A stretch of 19,488 nucleotides of DNA from NCBI GenBank assembly GCA_903905685.1, contig CAIVHI010000284.1:1-19488 (forward strand). Reading direction: 5' to 3'. This document shows, piece after piece, positions 1 through 7,984 of this stretch (positions within the stretch are counted from its first letter, which is position 1; each line of letters begins with the position of its first letter). Below the pieces are notes generated by a model. That model searched no databases, was not told the DNA's origin, and was given only the letters and a program-made list of their open reading frames with translations. Made by a program: the position numbers and the translations under genes. The stretch is from an uncultured Bacteroidota bacterium. GTDB lineage: Bacteria > Bacteroidota > Bacteroidia > Chitinophagales > Chitinophagaceae.

Positions 1-1734
1 CAAGTTATTGTTGGGGTCGGCATAGCGTAGAAAGTACCAACTGCTGCCGGCATAGCCGGGCATGGTGTTGGTTTCTCGCACTGCGTCCTGCCATTGTTGG
101 CCCTCAACCGATGCCTTGACGTGCATCCAGTCGGTCAGGTTGGCCAGCGGCCCTTGGCCGTCGGGGCCACTGGCATATTTTTCCACTTGGGGCAATGCCA
201 CAGGCAAGTCCTCCTTGGTGTCTGCATGGTTGATAAATACTTCGTCGGTACCAAACGGCACACCGTCGATATACACAATCGGGAAGGGCTCGCCCCAGTA
301 GCGTTGCCTGCTGAAGCCGGCATCGCGGAGGCGGTAGTTTACCTTGGTTTTGCCGCAACCCCGTGCTTCCAATTTGGCGGTAACCGCCTTTAAAGCATCG
401 GCATAGTCCATGCCATCAAGGAAGTCGCTATGGGTGAGTGCGAATCCCGATTTTTCGCTAAAGGCTTTTTTGCCGGTGTATTTGTCGCCGAAGATGTTGG
501 TGATGGGGAGCTGGAAGTGCTTCGCGAAGGCATGGTCGCGGTCGTCGCCCGAGGGTACGGCCATGATGGCACCCGTGCCGTAGCCGGCAAGCACATATTC
601 GGATATCCAAATGGGTATGTGTCTACCCGACAACGGGTGAACTGCGTATGCTCCTGTAAAACAACCTGTTACCACCTTTACCTCACTCATCCGTTCCCGT
701 TCGGAGCGGCTTTTGACATATTGTATGTAGCTATCTACTTTGTCCTTTTCTGCGGGATGGGTAATCGTGGCCACCAGTTCGTTTTCGGGTGCTACGACCA
801 GAAAATCGACCCCAAACAACGTGTCGGGGCGGGTGGTGAACACTTGGATGGCGGCACCCTCGGTAGTTTGGAAGGTGACTTCGGCCCCCGTGCTTTTACC
901 AATCCAATTGCGCTGCATGTCTTTCATAGACTCCGACCAGTCCAGGCCGTCGAGGGCGGTCAAAAGTCGGTCGGCATATTCGGTTATGCGGAGGAACCAC
1001 TGTTTCATCTGCCGTTTAACCACGGGGTGGCCGCCGCGCTCGGAGAAACCATTGATGACCTCGTCATTGGCCAGTACCGTGCCCAGTGCCTCGCACCACC
1101 AAACATCGGCATGGGCCAAGTAGGCCAGGCGGTAATCCATCAAGATTTCCCGCTTGCGGGTATCGGTAAATGAATGCCATTCGGTGGGCGAAAACGGGGA
1201 TGTGCCGGGGTGGCAGTGCATACCGTCAGGCCCGTTGTGGCTGAAATGTTGAATGAGGGTATCAATGGGGCGAGCCGCACCTGCGGCGCGGTCGTACCAA
1301 CTGTTGAACAGTTTTAGGAATATCCACTGCGTCCACTTATAATAGTTGGGGTCGGCTGTGCGCACCTCGCGACTCCAATCGAAGCAGAACCCGATATTGT
1401 CGAGCTGTTCGCGGTAGCGGGCCACGTTTTTCTCGGTAGTTACAGCCGGGTGCTGGCCGGTTTCGATGGCATATTGTTCAGCCGGCAGTCCGAAGGCGTC
1501 ATAGCCCATGGGGTGCAGCACATTGTATCCTTTCAGGCGTTTATAGCGGGCAAAGATGTCGGATGCGATATAGCCTAAAGGATGCCCCACGTGCAAGCCG
1601 GCACCGCTGGGGTAGGGAAACATATCGAGCACATAAAACTTAGGTTTATCGCTTTTGTTTTCAACACGGTAAATATTCCGTTCGTTCCACAACTTCCTTG
1701 CTCTTACTTCCGCCTCCTTAAAACTGAATTCCAT
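1..1734 (-). CDS. leuS: Leucyl-tRNA synthetase, 3' end outside window (partial)
   Basis: Class I aminoacyl-tRNA synthetase that charges tRNA-Leu in the cytoplasm. The reading frame is open without a stop from the ATG at 1734 to base 1, giving 578 residues of a protein usually about 900 or more long. Visible landmarks are the HIGH-type motif HVGH (residues 48-51), the LeuRS-specific stretch HPMGYDAFGLPAEQYAI, the CP1 editing domain with TTRPDTLFG and GTGAIMAVPSGDDRD, and the late catalytic motif MPGYAGSSWYFLRY close to the left edge. The KMSKS loop, anticodon-binding domain and C-terminus must lie left of the window. It sits 39 bp downstream of the porin stop; a small hairpin and a -7-like TATTTTTG fall in that gap. 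Identity is certain from motifs; no frameshift was seen in the codons I checked. Confidence 0.97.
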   Translation of the reverse strand, partial: MEFSFKEAEVRARKLWNERNIYRVENKSDKPKFYVLDMFPYPSGAGLHVGHPLGYIASDIFARYKRLKGYNVLHPMGYDAFGLPAEQYAIETGQHPAVTTEKNVARYREQLDNIGFCFDWSREVRTADPNYYKWTQWIFLKLFNSWYDRAAGAARPIDTLIQHFSHNGPDGMHCHPGTSPFSPTEWHSFTDTRKREILMDYRLAYLAHADVWWCEALGTVLANDEVINGFSERGGHPVVKRQMKQWFLRITEYADRLLTALDGLDWSESMKDMQRNWIGKSTGAEVTFQTTEGAAIQVFTTRPDTLFGVDFLVVAPENELVATITHPAEKDKVDSYIQYVKSRSERERMSEVKVVTGCFTGAYAVHPLSGRHIPIWISEYVLAGYGTGAIMAVPSGDDRDHAFAKHFQLPITNIFGDKYTGKKAFSEKSGFALTHSDFLDGMDYADALKAVTAKLEARGCGKTKVNYRLRDAGFSRQRYWGEPFPIVYIDGVPFGTDEVFINHADTKEDLPVALPQVEKYASGPDGQGPLANLTDWMHVKASVEGQQWQDAVRETNTMPGYAGSSWYFLRYADPNNNL

Positions 1735-1749
1735 AAGGTTTCAAAAATA

Positions 1750-1768
1750 GGAATTATCGGGTAATTCC
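1750..1768 (-). terminator. Short hairpin with T-rich tail between porin and leuS
   Basis: GGAATTA (1750-1756) pairs perfectly with TAATTCC (1762-1768) around a 5-nt loop. On the minus strand it is followed by TATTTTTGA, a T-rich tail, so it could be a weak intrinsic terminator of the porin transcript. The same tail, TATTTTTG (1740-1747), also fits the Bacteroidota -7 box TAnnTTTG, which would give leuS a nearly leaderless mRNA. No -33 TTTG lies at the usual distance, so the promoter reading is weaker. Confidence 0.45.
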
Positions 1769-1773
1769 AATCC

Positions 1774-2853
1774 TCAAAACCACACCCCCAAATTCAGCAT
1801 CGCTTCATAACGTACATTGGTATTCTCCCCATTGGTGCGGAATATTTTCTCGTTTTCAGGCAATGCCAACTCCCGCGCTTCAAAACGCAGATAAGACTTC
1901 TCGGTGGGCTTGTACTCTGCGCCAAGAGTAATGCCTGACAATTTGTAGGTGGCATCGGTATTGGCCAAGAATATGCCATCGTCGGCAAACCATTCATACC
2001 TGCCATATAGCCCAAAATTGGCGGGCAACTGATAGCGCAGTGTGGCAATCGCACTGTATACATAGGCATACGACCGATTGTTGACCAATGTGGCGTTTTT
2101 TTGCCCAATGTAGTCTATGCCCAGCAAGGCTTTTAATTTGGGTGTGGCTTGATAATTGAACACGAAATTGTTGAGGAAGCGAGACTGTGGTAATGTTACG
2201 CTGTCTGGAGCCGTCTTGCCATAGATGTTGTAGTACCCAAAATTGAATTTGTCGTTTGGGGTGTAGACGAACGATAGTCCTACGGATTTTTGGCTGTTGT
2301 TGGTCACAAACGTGTTATATCCATTCAGGATGTGCAGGCAAAAGACGGATTTGTCGTTGGGGAGGTATGATATCTTCAGCCCTGCTTGATACCAGGGTTC
2401 ATATAGGGTGATGATTGATAGCGAACTGGCGATATTGTCTTTCGGCAGCAGTGCTTCGGTACCGATATGGGTCTTGAAGAAACCGGCATCCACCCAAAAT
2501 TTCTTGGCCAACCTGAAGCCTGCATTGGCCTCCTGAATCATGTTGTATACCGGAGACCATGCGGCAGATGGTATGTCGCCATAATGCATGGTCACAATAG
2601 CGCGGGCATTTTCGGACGTGTACTGGGCAGTAATCTGGATAATGTTGAGCCCAACTTCATCGTTCTTCGGCGAAATCACCGGAAACTTCTCATAATTGCC
2701 TCGTCCCACCGAATCGGAATACCGTGCGTAATACACGTCGGCATAGCCTGAAATCTTCAGCCCTGAAGAAGAATCTTTAATTTGCGCGAAGTCTTGATGC
2801 GCGGCTAGCAGCATCAGGGACGTGAGTAAATACCGGAAGGGCCGAATCACCAT
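1774..2853 (-). CDS. Outer-membrane beta-barrel porin (OmpL/BBP2-like)
   Basis: Predicted outer-membrane porin of 359 residues. The chosen start, ATG at 2853, gives a typical Sec signal peptide (MVIRPFRYLLTSLMLLAA, cleavage likely after DFAQ near residue 24). An in-frame start at 2904 would add 17 residues that are encoded inside a perfect hairpin, so it is rejected. After the signal come alternating short strands rich in Tyr, Phe and Gly (for example LKISGYADVYYARYS, KFNFGYYNIYG, YGRYEWFADDG), and the protein ends in an aromatic residue (LNLGVWF), as barrel proteins do. From memory of the family it resembles putative beta-barrel porin-2 (bbp2) proteins that sit beside ammonium transporter genes in Bacteroidota. 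It lies 92 bp downstream of amtB on the same strand. The family assignment is moderately sure; substrate specificity is unknown. Confidence 0.8.
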   Translation of the reverse strand: MVIRPFRYLLTSLMLLAAHQDFAQIKDSSSGLKISGYADVYYARYSDSVGRGNYEKFPVISPKNDEVGLNIIQITAQYTSENARAIVTMHYGDIPSAAWSPVYNMIQEANAGFRLAKKFWVDAGFFKTHIGTEALLPKDNIASSLSIITLYEPWYQAGLKISYLPNDKSVFCLHILNGYNTFVTNNSQKSVGLSFVYTPNDKFNFGYYNIYGKTAPDSVTLPQSRFLNNFVFNYQATPKLKALLGIDYIGQKNATLVNNRSYAYVYSAIATLRYQLPANFGLYGRYEWFADDGIFLANTDATYKLSGITLGAEYKPTEKSYLRFEARELALPENEKIFRTNGENTNVRYEAMLNLGVWF

Positions 2854-2870
2854 ATCACGTTGGTTTATTT

Positions 2871-2905
2871 CATGGGCTGCCTCCTTTGGTAAGAGGCAGC
2901 CCATG
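2871..2905 (-). terminator. Perfect 13-bp hairpin between amtB and porin
   Basis: CATGGGCTGCCTC (2871-2883) is the exact reverse complement of GAGGCAGCCCATG (2893-2905), with a 9-nt loop. It lies just downstream of the amtB stop and 17 bp upstream of the chosen porin start. There is no T-run on either strand after the stem. It may therefore be an attenuator, an mRNA stabiliser or processing site, or a terminator that works without a U-tract. It explains the spurious N-terminal extension of the porin reading frame. Confidence 0.65.
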
Positions 2906-2945
2906 ATGATGCAAGAAGCAATATACTTAAGAATTTGATTGGTGT

Positions 2946-4175
2946 TTAAAATACGCCGGCATCATAGGCTTGTTCGCCGTGTTCGGCATCATCCAATCCT
3001 TTGATTTCAGCTTCTTCGCTCACCTTTACCCTGGTCAACTTATTGATGAGGGCCAACATGCCGAAGGTGAACACAAAGCCATATGCGCAGGCCAACACTA
3101 CTGCGGCTGTTTGGTGCACAAAGAATGTGGCATTGCCGTAAAGCAGCCCGTTGTCGCCGGTGGCGTTGATGGTTTTTTGGGCAAACACACCCAACAATAT
3201 AGAACCCAGACAACCACCAATGCCGTGCACGCCCCATACATCGAGTGCATCATCCCAACCACGGCCGTTCTTGAAGTGCACGGCCAAGTAGCATACAATA
3301 CCTGATGCGATACCTATTACCACGGCCGCGTCGAGCGATACATAGCCCGCTGCCGGGGTAATGGTAGCCAAGCCCGCAACTGCGCCCGTAAGTAGCCCTA
3401 CAAATTTGGGTTTCTTCACGAGCGTCCATTCAATGATGAGCCAAGTTACTGCTGCAAAGGAAGCGGCAACGTCGGTGTTGATGAAGGCTTGTGCCGTAAT
3501 TGCATCCACGTCCAGCTCGCTACCGGCATTGAAGCCATACCAGCCAAACCAAAGTAGGCCTGTACCAATGGCTATCAAGGGGATGCTGTTGGGGGGCGAT
3601 GACGTGTCTTTGCGTTTGCCCACATAAATGACCGATGCCAAGGCGGCAAAACCTGCGGTGGCGTGCACCACAATACCGCCTGCAAAGTCTTTCACGCCCC
3701 ATTGTGCCAAGAGGCCATTGCCCCATACCATGTGCACGAAGGGGTAGTAGACAAACAGTTGCCACAACACCAAGAATATGAGGTATGCTTTGAACGATAC
3801 GCGGTTGATGAATGCCCCGGTGATAAGCGCGGGGGTGATGATGGCGAACATCATTTGATAGGCAAAAAATACGAATTCGGGAATTTTGGGGTTGCCGGCA
3901 TAGGGGGTGTTCAAGTTCACTCCGTGCATCATGGCTTTATTGAAGTCGCCAATCACACCGCCCAAGGCATTGCCGCTGAAGCAAAGGGAGTAGCCGCATA
4001 GGTACCACAATACGGTGGTGATACCCATAGACACGAAACTTTGAATCATGATCCCGAGAATGTTTCGCTTTCCTGCCAAGCCGCCGTAGAAAAACGCGAG
4101 CCCCGGCGTCATGAGCATGACAAGACTGGTGGCGAGGAGCATAAAGCCCGTAGAACCTGCATCGAATGTAGCCAT
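2946..4175 (-). CDS. amtB: Ammonium transporter AmtB
   Basis: Inner-membrane ammonium channel of the Amt/Mep/Rh family, 409 residues, a normal length for the mature protein. About 11 hydrophobic segments are visible. Key residues are the twin pore histidines (H171 in GGIVVHATAG and H317 in WGVHGIGG), the Phe gate region FAYQMMFAIITPALITG (residues 104-120), the recruitment-site Trp in VHMVWG (W151), the conserved D163 in DFAGG, and the C-terminal regulatory tail GLDDAEHGEQAYD, which is the part that contacts PII proteins. There is no evident cleaved signal peptide before TM1, unlike E. coli AmtB. No glnK gene is adjacent: upstream is a 374-bp gap and then the PLD gene; downstream is the porin. 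The start ATG at 4175 places the first membrane segment at residue 9, which fits the family. Confidence 0.97.
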   Translation of the reverse strand: MATFDAGSTGFMLLATSLVMLMTPGLAFFYGGLAGKRNILGIMIQSFVSMGITTVLWYLCGYSLCFSGNALGGVIGDFNKAMMHGVNLNTPYAGNPKIPEFVFFAYQMMFAIITPALITGAFINRVSFKAYLIFLVLWQLFVYYPFVHMVWGNGLLAQWGVKDFAGGIVVHATAGFAALASVIYVGKRKDTSSPPNSIPLIAIGTGLLWFGWYGFNAGSELDVDAITAQAFINTDVAASFAAVTWLIIEWTLVKKPKFVGLLTGAVAGLATITPAAGYVSLDAAVVIGIASGIVCYLAVHFKNGRGWDDALDVWGVHGIGGCLGSILLGVFAQKTINATGDNGLLYGNATFFVHQTAAVVLACAYGFVFTFGMLALINKLTRVKVSEEAEIKGLDDAEHGEQAYDAGVF

Positions 4176-4549
4176 ATATGTAGTTTGGTTTTAGATTCTC
4201 AATTTCATCCAACATTCGGCCTCTACGCTTCCCAGCACGGTTAATTGTATCTTAATTGTCTTTTTAAAACTATTATTTTATAAAGTCATTTCGTTATGGC
4301 TAATGTCCTGTAATTAATCCGATTAAGCTATAGAACATCTCCAATACTGGCAATTACAAACATCGGAAACTTTTTTCGAAATGTGAAATTATTGCTAAGA
4401 AATATCTACTCGTGCCAAGTGAACGTTTCGGAAAGGTGTGTGCTTACAATCTTAGCATATTCGAATGCCGTAAAAGGGGCCCAATTGGTACAAAGAAAGC
4501 GAGCGGCCCGAATATCGAGCCGCTCGCTTTCTTGTAGATTCTGAGTCGG
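4176..4549. other. Intergenic region upstream of amtB
   Basis: This 374-bp gap is AT-rich and should hold the amtB promoter reading leftward. I searched the plus strand for CAAAnnTA (the reverse of TAnnTTTG) and found only CAAACATC at 4357-4364, one mismatch from consensus and far from the start. No sigma-54 or other nitrogen-control site is clear. The only firm element is the terminator hairpin at 4493-4533. No gene is supported. Confidence 0.5.
4493..4533 (-). terminator. Intrinsic terminator of the FN3-PLD gene
   Basis: AAGAAAGCGAGCGGC (4493-4507) pairs exactly with GCCGCTCGCTTTCTT (4519-4533), a 15-bp GC-rich stem with an 11-nt loop. On the minus strand the second arm ends in GCTTTCTTTG, a T-rich tail, 17 bp after the TAA of the PLD gene. 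It separates that gene from amtB. Confidence 0.85.
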
Positions 4550-7500
4550 TTATTGGAGTTTCACCACTTTCTTGGTAAAGCCTACATTGCCAATAGTGAG
4601 GTGGGCAAAATAAATGCCCGGTGCGCCCAACGCAACCGCGTAATGGTGAGTGCCGATTGCTTGAACTTCTTCGGCAGCAACTACCGCCACGCGCTGGCCA
4701 ACCATATTGTAGATGGAGAGCGACGTAGAAGCATCTGCCGACAGGGTATAGGCAAGGTTCAATACTTCACCGGCGGGGTTGGGGTAAGCTTCGAAACTGT
4801 CGCCATCTTGTAGGCCCAATGTTTGGGTATTGTGCGTATAAAGTGCACAATTCGTAATGGGACTGGCAGAACCGCCCAATGCAGTGTAGTTGCCTACAAA
4901 CGCTTGGTAGTACAGATTGGCTACGGTATCGTTGTGGACGATCAGGGTGTTTTCATCATTCAGCGTATTGCCTGCCGTCGTCCAGTCTTGCGAGCCGGTC
5001 AGTACTTGTGGGTCTGAGCAGAAGTTGGAAGGGTCCACAACGAGGAATTTGTTGTTGTAGGCCGATGTAGCCGAAGCATAAGTAATCATATTGGATCCCA
5101 GAACAGACGTCAGGGTTGGGTAGGCCGTACCGGTGGTGCTGGCATGGTCTACGATTCCGAGCGTATATACTCCCCCTACTTTTGCACTGGCCAAGGATGC
5201 GGCTTCGGCTGCCTCTGCCAAATTGTACATGCCGAAGTAAAGGTCGGTATTGGCAGATGCGATGCTGGACGCAATGTGGGTATCGGTACCGTCCGAAGGA
5301 CTGAAGTACAGTTCCACCATTTTACCGCCGATGTCGAACAAATGACGGCCCAAGTTGCTCTTGAAGGTGCCGAATAAAGAAGCGGTGCTGTTGGGCAGTG
5401 CGCCGGTATCGCCCCACATCAGGTTGAACTCTGCCAAGTAGGCATTTGCCAACGCCGAATCTTGAATGAACATAGTATTGTTATAGCTGGAATCCAAATC
5501 CTGGAACGTCCAATCTCCCGAGCCCACGCTCACAATAGCATCGTTGGCGTTGGTAGACCGTCCGTCGATTACCATGAATTTGTTGTGCATGGTGCCGTAG
5601 GCACTCGTGGTGGGGCTGGCCAGTGTGGGGATTCCTGCGGCTATCAAAGACAAGCCGGAGTTGGAGTGCCCGGCATCATATATCCAACGCACCTTGATAC
5701 CTGAAAGGTATGCGGCATTAATGGCATTGCAGATGGAGTCGAAACTGCTGGTTTGCTCATAATCGGTCAATGCAATATCAATGGAATACTTTGCACGACC
5801 GATGTATGCAGCCAACGTATCGGCCATGCAACTGTTAAGGTATTTGGCGTTTACGCCATAAGACACCGAGTTGTCGACGGGGTGGTTGAAGTAGATGGCC
5901 ATCGTGCCCGATGATGCCGATGCCGGGCATACCGCAGTGGTAAATCCGTGCGATGCACCAAATGAACCTGCGCCCAAGCCACCACATATGGTTTGCACCT
6001 GAAACTCATACGAAGTGCCGCAGTTGAGGCCCGAAATGGTTTTCGACGTGGTGTGCGATGAATCGGAAATCCAAACCGTGGTGCCCAATTGGCGATAGCG
6101 GTAATTGTAGTAGGCCGCGTAGATATCGGATGTCCAAGATAATGTGGCGGTCATCGTGGTGATGGCCGAGACGCTCAGCCCGGTTGCATTGGGGCACAGG
6201 CAGGTATCTGTAGAGAACGAATCTACCGCGCTAAACGCCCCGGTACTGGTAACCGAGCAAATGGCGCGCACCATGAAAACGTAGGGCTGGTTGCAAACGG
6301 CACCTGCAAGCGACACGTGCGAGGCGGTTGTCGAGGAATCAATCCAAATCGAGCTGCCATCGGCCCTGTACCAAACGTCGTAGCTCAGTGCACCTACAAC
6401 GGGTACCCAATTCATGGTGGCGGCAGACGAGGTCAAACCCGTAATGTTCAAGCCCGTTGGGGTCGGGCACGCACATGCGGTGGTGCTGAAGGTGTCGGAT
6501 GCCGACCAGGGTCCGGCTCCGGTGGTTGAACAAATGGTTTGTACTTGGAATTCATAGGGTGTGCCGCAGGATATGGAAGGCACTACAAGCGAATCGGCAG
6601 TGGTGGCAGTGGTCGTCCAAGTGGTCACCCCAATCATCCGGTAGCGCAGGTTGTAGCCGGAGGCTCCGGTAATGGGCGTCCAAGAGAATTTTTCGCTTGT
6701 GGACGACAGTGACGTAGCTGTGAGGCCCGATGGATTGGGGCACGAGCAATAGGTAGTTGAAAACGTGGAAGAAGGCGTGAAGCTGCTGGCGCCGGCATCG
6801 AGGCACAGGGTTTGCACTTGGTATTCATAGGTCGTGCCGCAAGACAACCCGGTAATGTTTACGGAGGTTGTGGAGGCCGGTACAGTTGTCCATGTCGTGG
6901 TGCCTACCTGACGGTATTGTGCGCTGTAGCCCGAAGATCCGCTCACATAAACCCAGTTAAGTGTGGCACCCGTGCCCGAGATTCCCGATGCATAAAGCCC
7001 GGCGGGCTCCGTACAACCGGCTGTAAGTGTAACGGTGCCGTTTACTACGACGTTCATCAACTGGAGTACTCCTCCTGTGTCGGTAGCACTAAAGCCGTAG
7101 ACGCGGAGTTTCAATGTGGAAGGCGAAGTGACGGGGAATGAAATGACCCATGCCGATGTGGATGTGGCACCGCAGCCACCGGTGCGGGGCACCTGGCTGA
7201 TGCCTTGGCTGAGCCAAGTAGTACCACCATCGAGGCTGTAGGCAAACATTACCGAATCGGGTCCTGTAGTATTGCGGCGTAAAGCTGCGCTGAAGCCGGT
7301 CACGTTGAGGGTATAGCCAGAATTGGGGGTTACCGACAATTCTACGGCCGGTAGTGTGGCACTATAGGAAGTGGCTGCGGTAAATTGGTTGACGGTATAA
7401 CCGCCTGCCGAACAAATGGATGAGGGCTCCGCAGCACCATTTACCCTTACGAGGTTGGTGCCCGTGGCGAAACCGGCCACAGCGTTCAATACGCCGCCGG

Positions 7501-7600
7501 TATCGGTGGTGTAAGTGAGTATCTGCGCCTTGGATGAGAAGCATAGGAAGAGTAGGGCCGGCACTACAAATTTTTGTAAGAACGACGAAACGTACCGCAT
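4550..7600 (-). CDS. Secreted FN3-phospholipase D-like protein with T9SS sorting domain
   Basis: Predicted secreted protein of 1016 residues. The start ATG at 7600 gives a clean signal peptide (MRYVSSFLQKFVVPALLFLCFSSKAQ); an in-frame start at 7738 would bury it 46 residues in. After an N-terminal beta region (about 27-195) there are four fibronectin type III repeats (about 196-557), each ending with a CGTxYEFQVQTIC-like strand and a following cysteine. A phospholipase D-superfamily region follows (about 567-900). Its first HKD motif is intact (H672-N-K674 with D679 in MHNKFMVIDG). The second has Asn in place of His (N849-N-K851 with D856 in YNNKFLVVDP). The C-terminus (about 935-1016, from EAYPNPAGEVLNL to FTKKVVKLQ) is a type A T9SS sorting domain, so the protein should be exported and anchored or released at the cell surface. 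Substrate, whether phospholipid or nucleic acid, is not evident. Confidence 0.9.
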   Translation of the reverse strand: MRYVSSFLQKFVVPALLFLCFSSKAQILTYTTDTGGVLNAVAGFATGTNLVRVNGAAEPSSICSAGGYTVNQFTAATSYSATLPAVELSVTPNSGYTLNVTGFSAALRRNTTGPDSVMFAYSLDGGTTWLSQGISQVPRTGGCGATSTSAWVISFPVTSPSTLKLRVYGFSATDTGGVLQLMNVVVNGTVTLTAGCTEPAGLYASGISGTGATLNWVYVSGSSGYSAQYRQVGTTTWTTVPASTTSVNITGLSCGTTYEYQVQTLCLDAGASSFTPSSTFSTTYCSCPNPSGLTATSLSSTSEKFSWTPITGASGYNLRYRMIGVTTWTTTATTADSLVVPSISCGTPYEFQVQTICSTTGAGPWSASDTFSTTACACPTPTGLNITGLTSSAATMNWVPVVGALSYDVWYRADGSSIWIDSSTTASHVSLAGAVCNQPYVFMVRAICSVTSTGAFSAVDSFSTDTCLCPNATGLSVSAITTMTATLSWTSDIYAAYYNYRYRQLGTTVWISDSSHTTSKTISGLNCGTSYEFQVQTICGGLGAGSFGASHGFTTAVCPASASSGTMAIYFNHPVDNSVSYGVNAKYLNSCMADTLAAYIGRAKYSIDIALTDYEQTSSFDSICNAINAAYLSGIKVRWIYDAGHSNSGLSLIAAGIPTLASPTTSAYGTMHNKFMVIDGRSTNANDAIVSVGSGDWTFQDLDSSYNNTMFIQDSALANAYLAEFNLMWGDTGALPNSTASLFGTFKSNLGRHLFDIGGKMVELYFSPSDGTDTHIASSIASANTDLYFGMYNLAEAAEAASLASAKVGGVYTLGIVDHASTTGTAYPTLTSVLGSNMITYASATSAYNNKFLVVDPSNFCSDPQVLTGSQDWTTAGNTLNDENTLIVHNDTVANLYYQAFVGNYTALGGSASPITNCALYTHNTQTLGLQDGDSFEAYPNPAGEVLNLAYTLSADASTSLSIYNMVGQRVAVVAAEEVQAIGTHHYAVALGAPGIYFAHLTIGNVGFTKKVVKLQ

Positions 7601-7981
7601 AACTGTTTTTAGTTTGAATGACCTGAGTTGTCCGAAACCTACAAAGTTATACTTTGGACGGCTAATAATTAAATTCCCGGTAGGTTTCCCCAATTTCGTT
7701 TTTCCCTTGGCCGTAAGGAGGTGGAATATGCATTCCAAAAGTGTGGTGCCAATCGAATTGGCGCACCTATGTGCTCAATGTGCGGCAGCATCCCGACCAT
7801 TACGAGCGACAACGGTACGGAGTTCGTCTACAAAAAGGTGGTAATAGAGACCCAACCTCCGCACGCGCTCCCATGCAAAGCGCCGCTATCTGTGAATTCT
7901 GTAATTTATTTTCCGGTTACTGCAATGTTTGCTGCCTGTAAACAGCCACCTTTGACCTGATATATAGTTAAATATTAAATT
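7601..7981. other. Divergent intergenic region
   Basis: This 381-bp region separates the leftward PLD gene from the rightward regulatory operon. It holds the PLD promoter (7642-7673), a small inverted repeat GCCAAT-cga-ATTGGC within about 7750-7766, and a possible promoter for the operon near 7951-7984. A GTG-initiated frame at 7721 with AAGGAG directly upstream encodes CSMCG and SDNGTEF, but it has no coherent family match and I do not call it a gene. Confidence 0.5.
7642..7673 (-). promoter_or_regulatory. Probable promoter of the FN3-PLD gene
   Basis: The plus-strand CAAAGTTA at 7642-7649 reads TAACTTTG on the minus strand, an exact TAnnTTTG -7 box. Twenty bases further out, 7670-7673 reads TTTA on the minus strand, one base from the -33 TTTG. 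A start near 7635 gives a leader of about 35 nt before the ATG at 7600, supporting that start. Confidence 0.6.
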
Positions 7982-7984
7982 TTG
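7951..7984 (+). promoter_or_regulatory. Possible promoter of the HTH-kinase-receiver operon
   Basis: TTTG at 7951-7954 is followed after 21 nt by TAAATTTTG (7976-7984), which is the -7 consensus with one extra base in the spacer of the box. It overlaps the TTG start codon at 7982. If used, translation would have to begin at the ATG at 8003 instead. The evidence is suggestive only. Confidence 0.35.

Noticed and set aside
430..1173. 247-codon plus-strand frame antisense to leuS.
   Set aside because: It is a shadow of leuS, whose minus-strand frame translates to unmistakable LeuRS motifs.
2854..2904. Upstream in-frame start extending the porin by 17 residues.
   Set aside because: The extension is encoded in a perfect hairpin and would bury the signal peptide.
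5927..7015. Repeated similar segments that might be read as a DNA repeat array.
   Set aside because: They are the four FN3 repeats of one protein, diverged at the DNA level; there are no spacers and nothing CRISPR-like.
7601..7738. Upstream in-frame start extending the PLD protein by 46 residues.
   Set aside because: The -7 box at 7642-7649 lies inside the extension and the signal peptide begins at the ATG at 7600.
7721..7960. GTG-started 79-codon frame with AAGGAG directly upstream, containing CSMCG and SDNGTEF, which recalls zinc ribbons and transposase cores.
   Set aside because: The zinc-ribbon pattern lacks a full Cys set, SDNGTEF is isolated with no neighbouring DDE context, and the rest of the frame has no family character. 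The SD-like run abuts the start with no spacing. Coincidence is more likely than an IS remnant.
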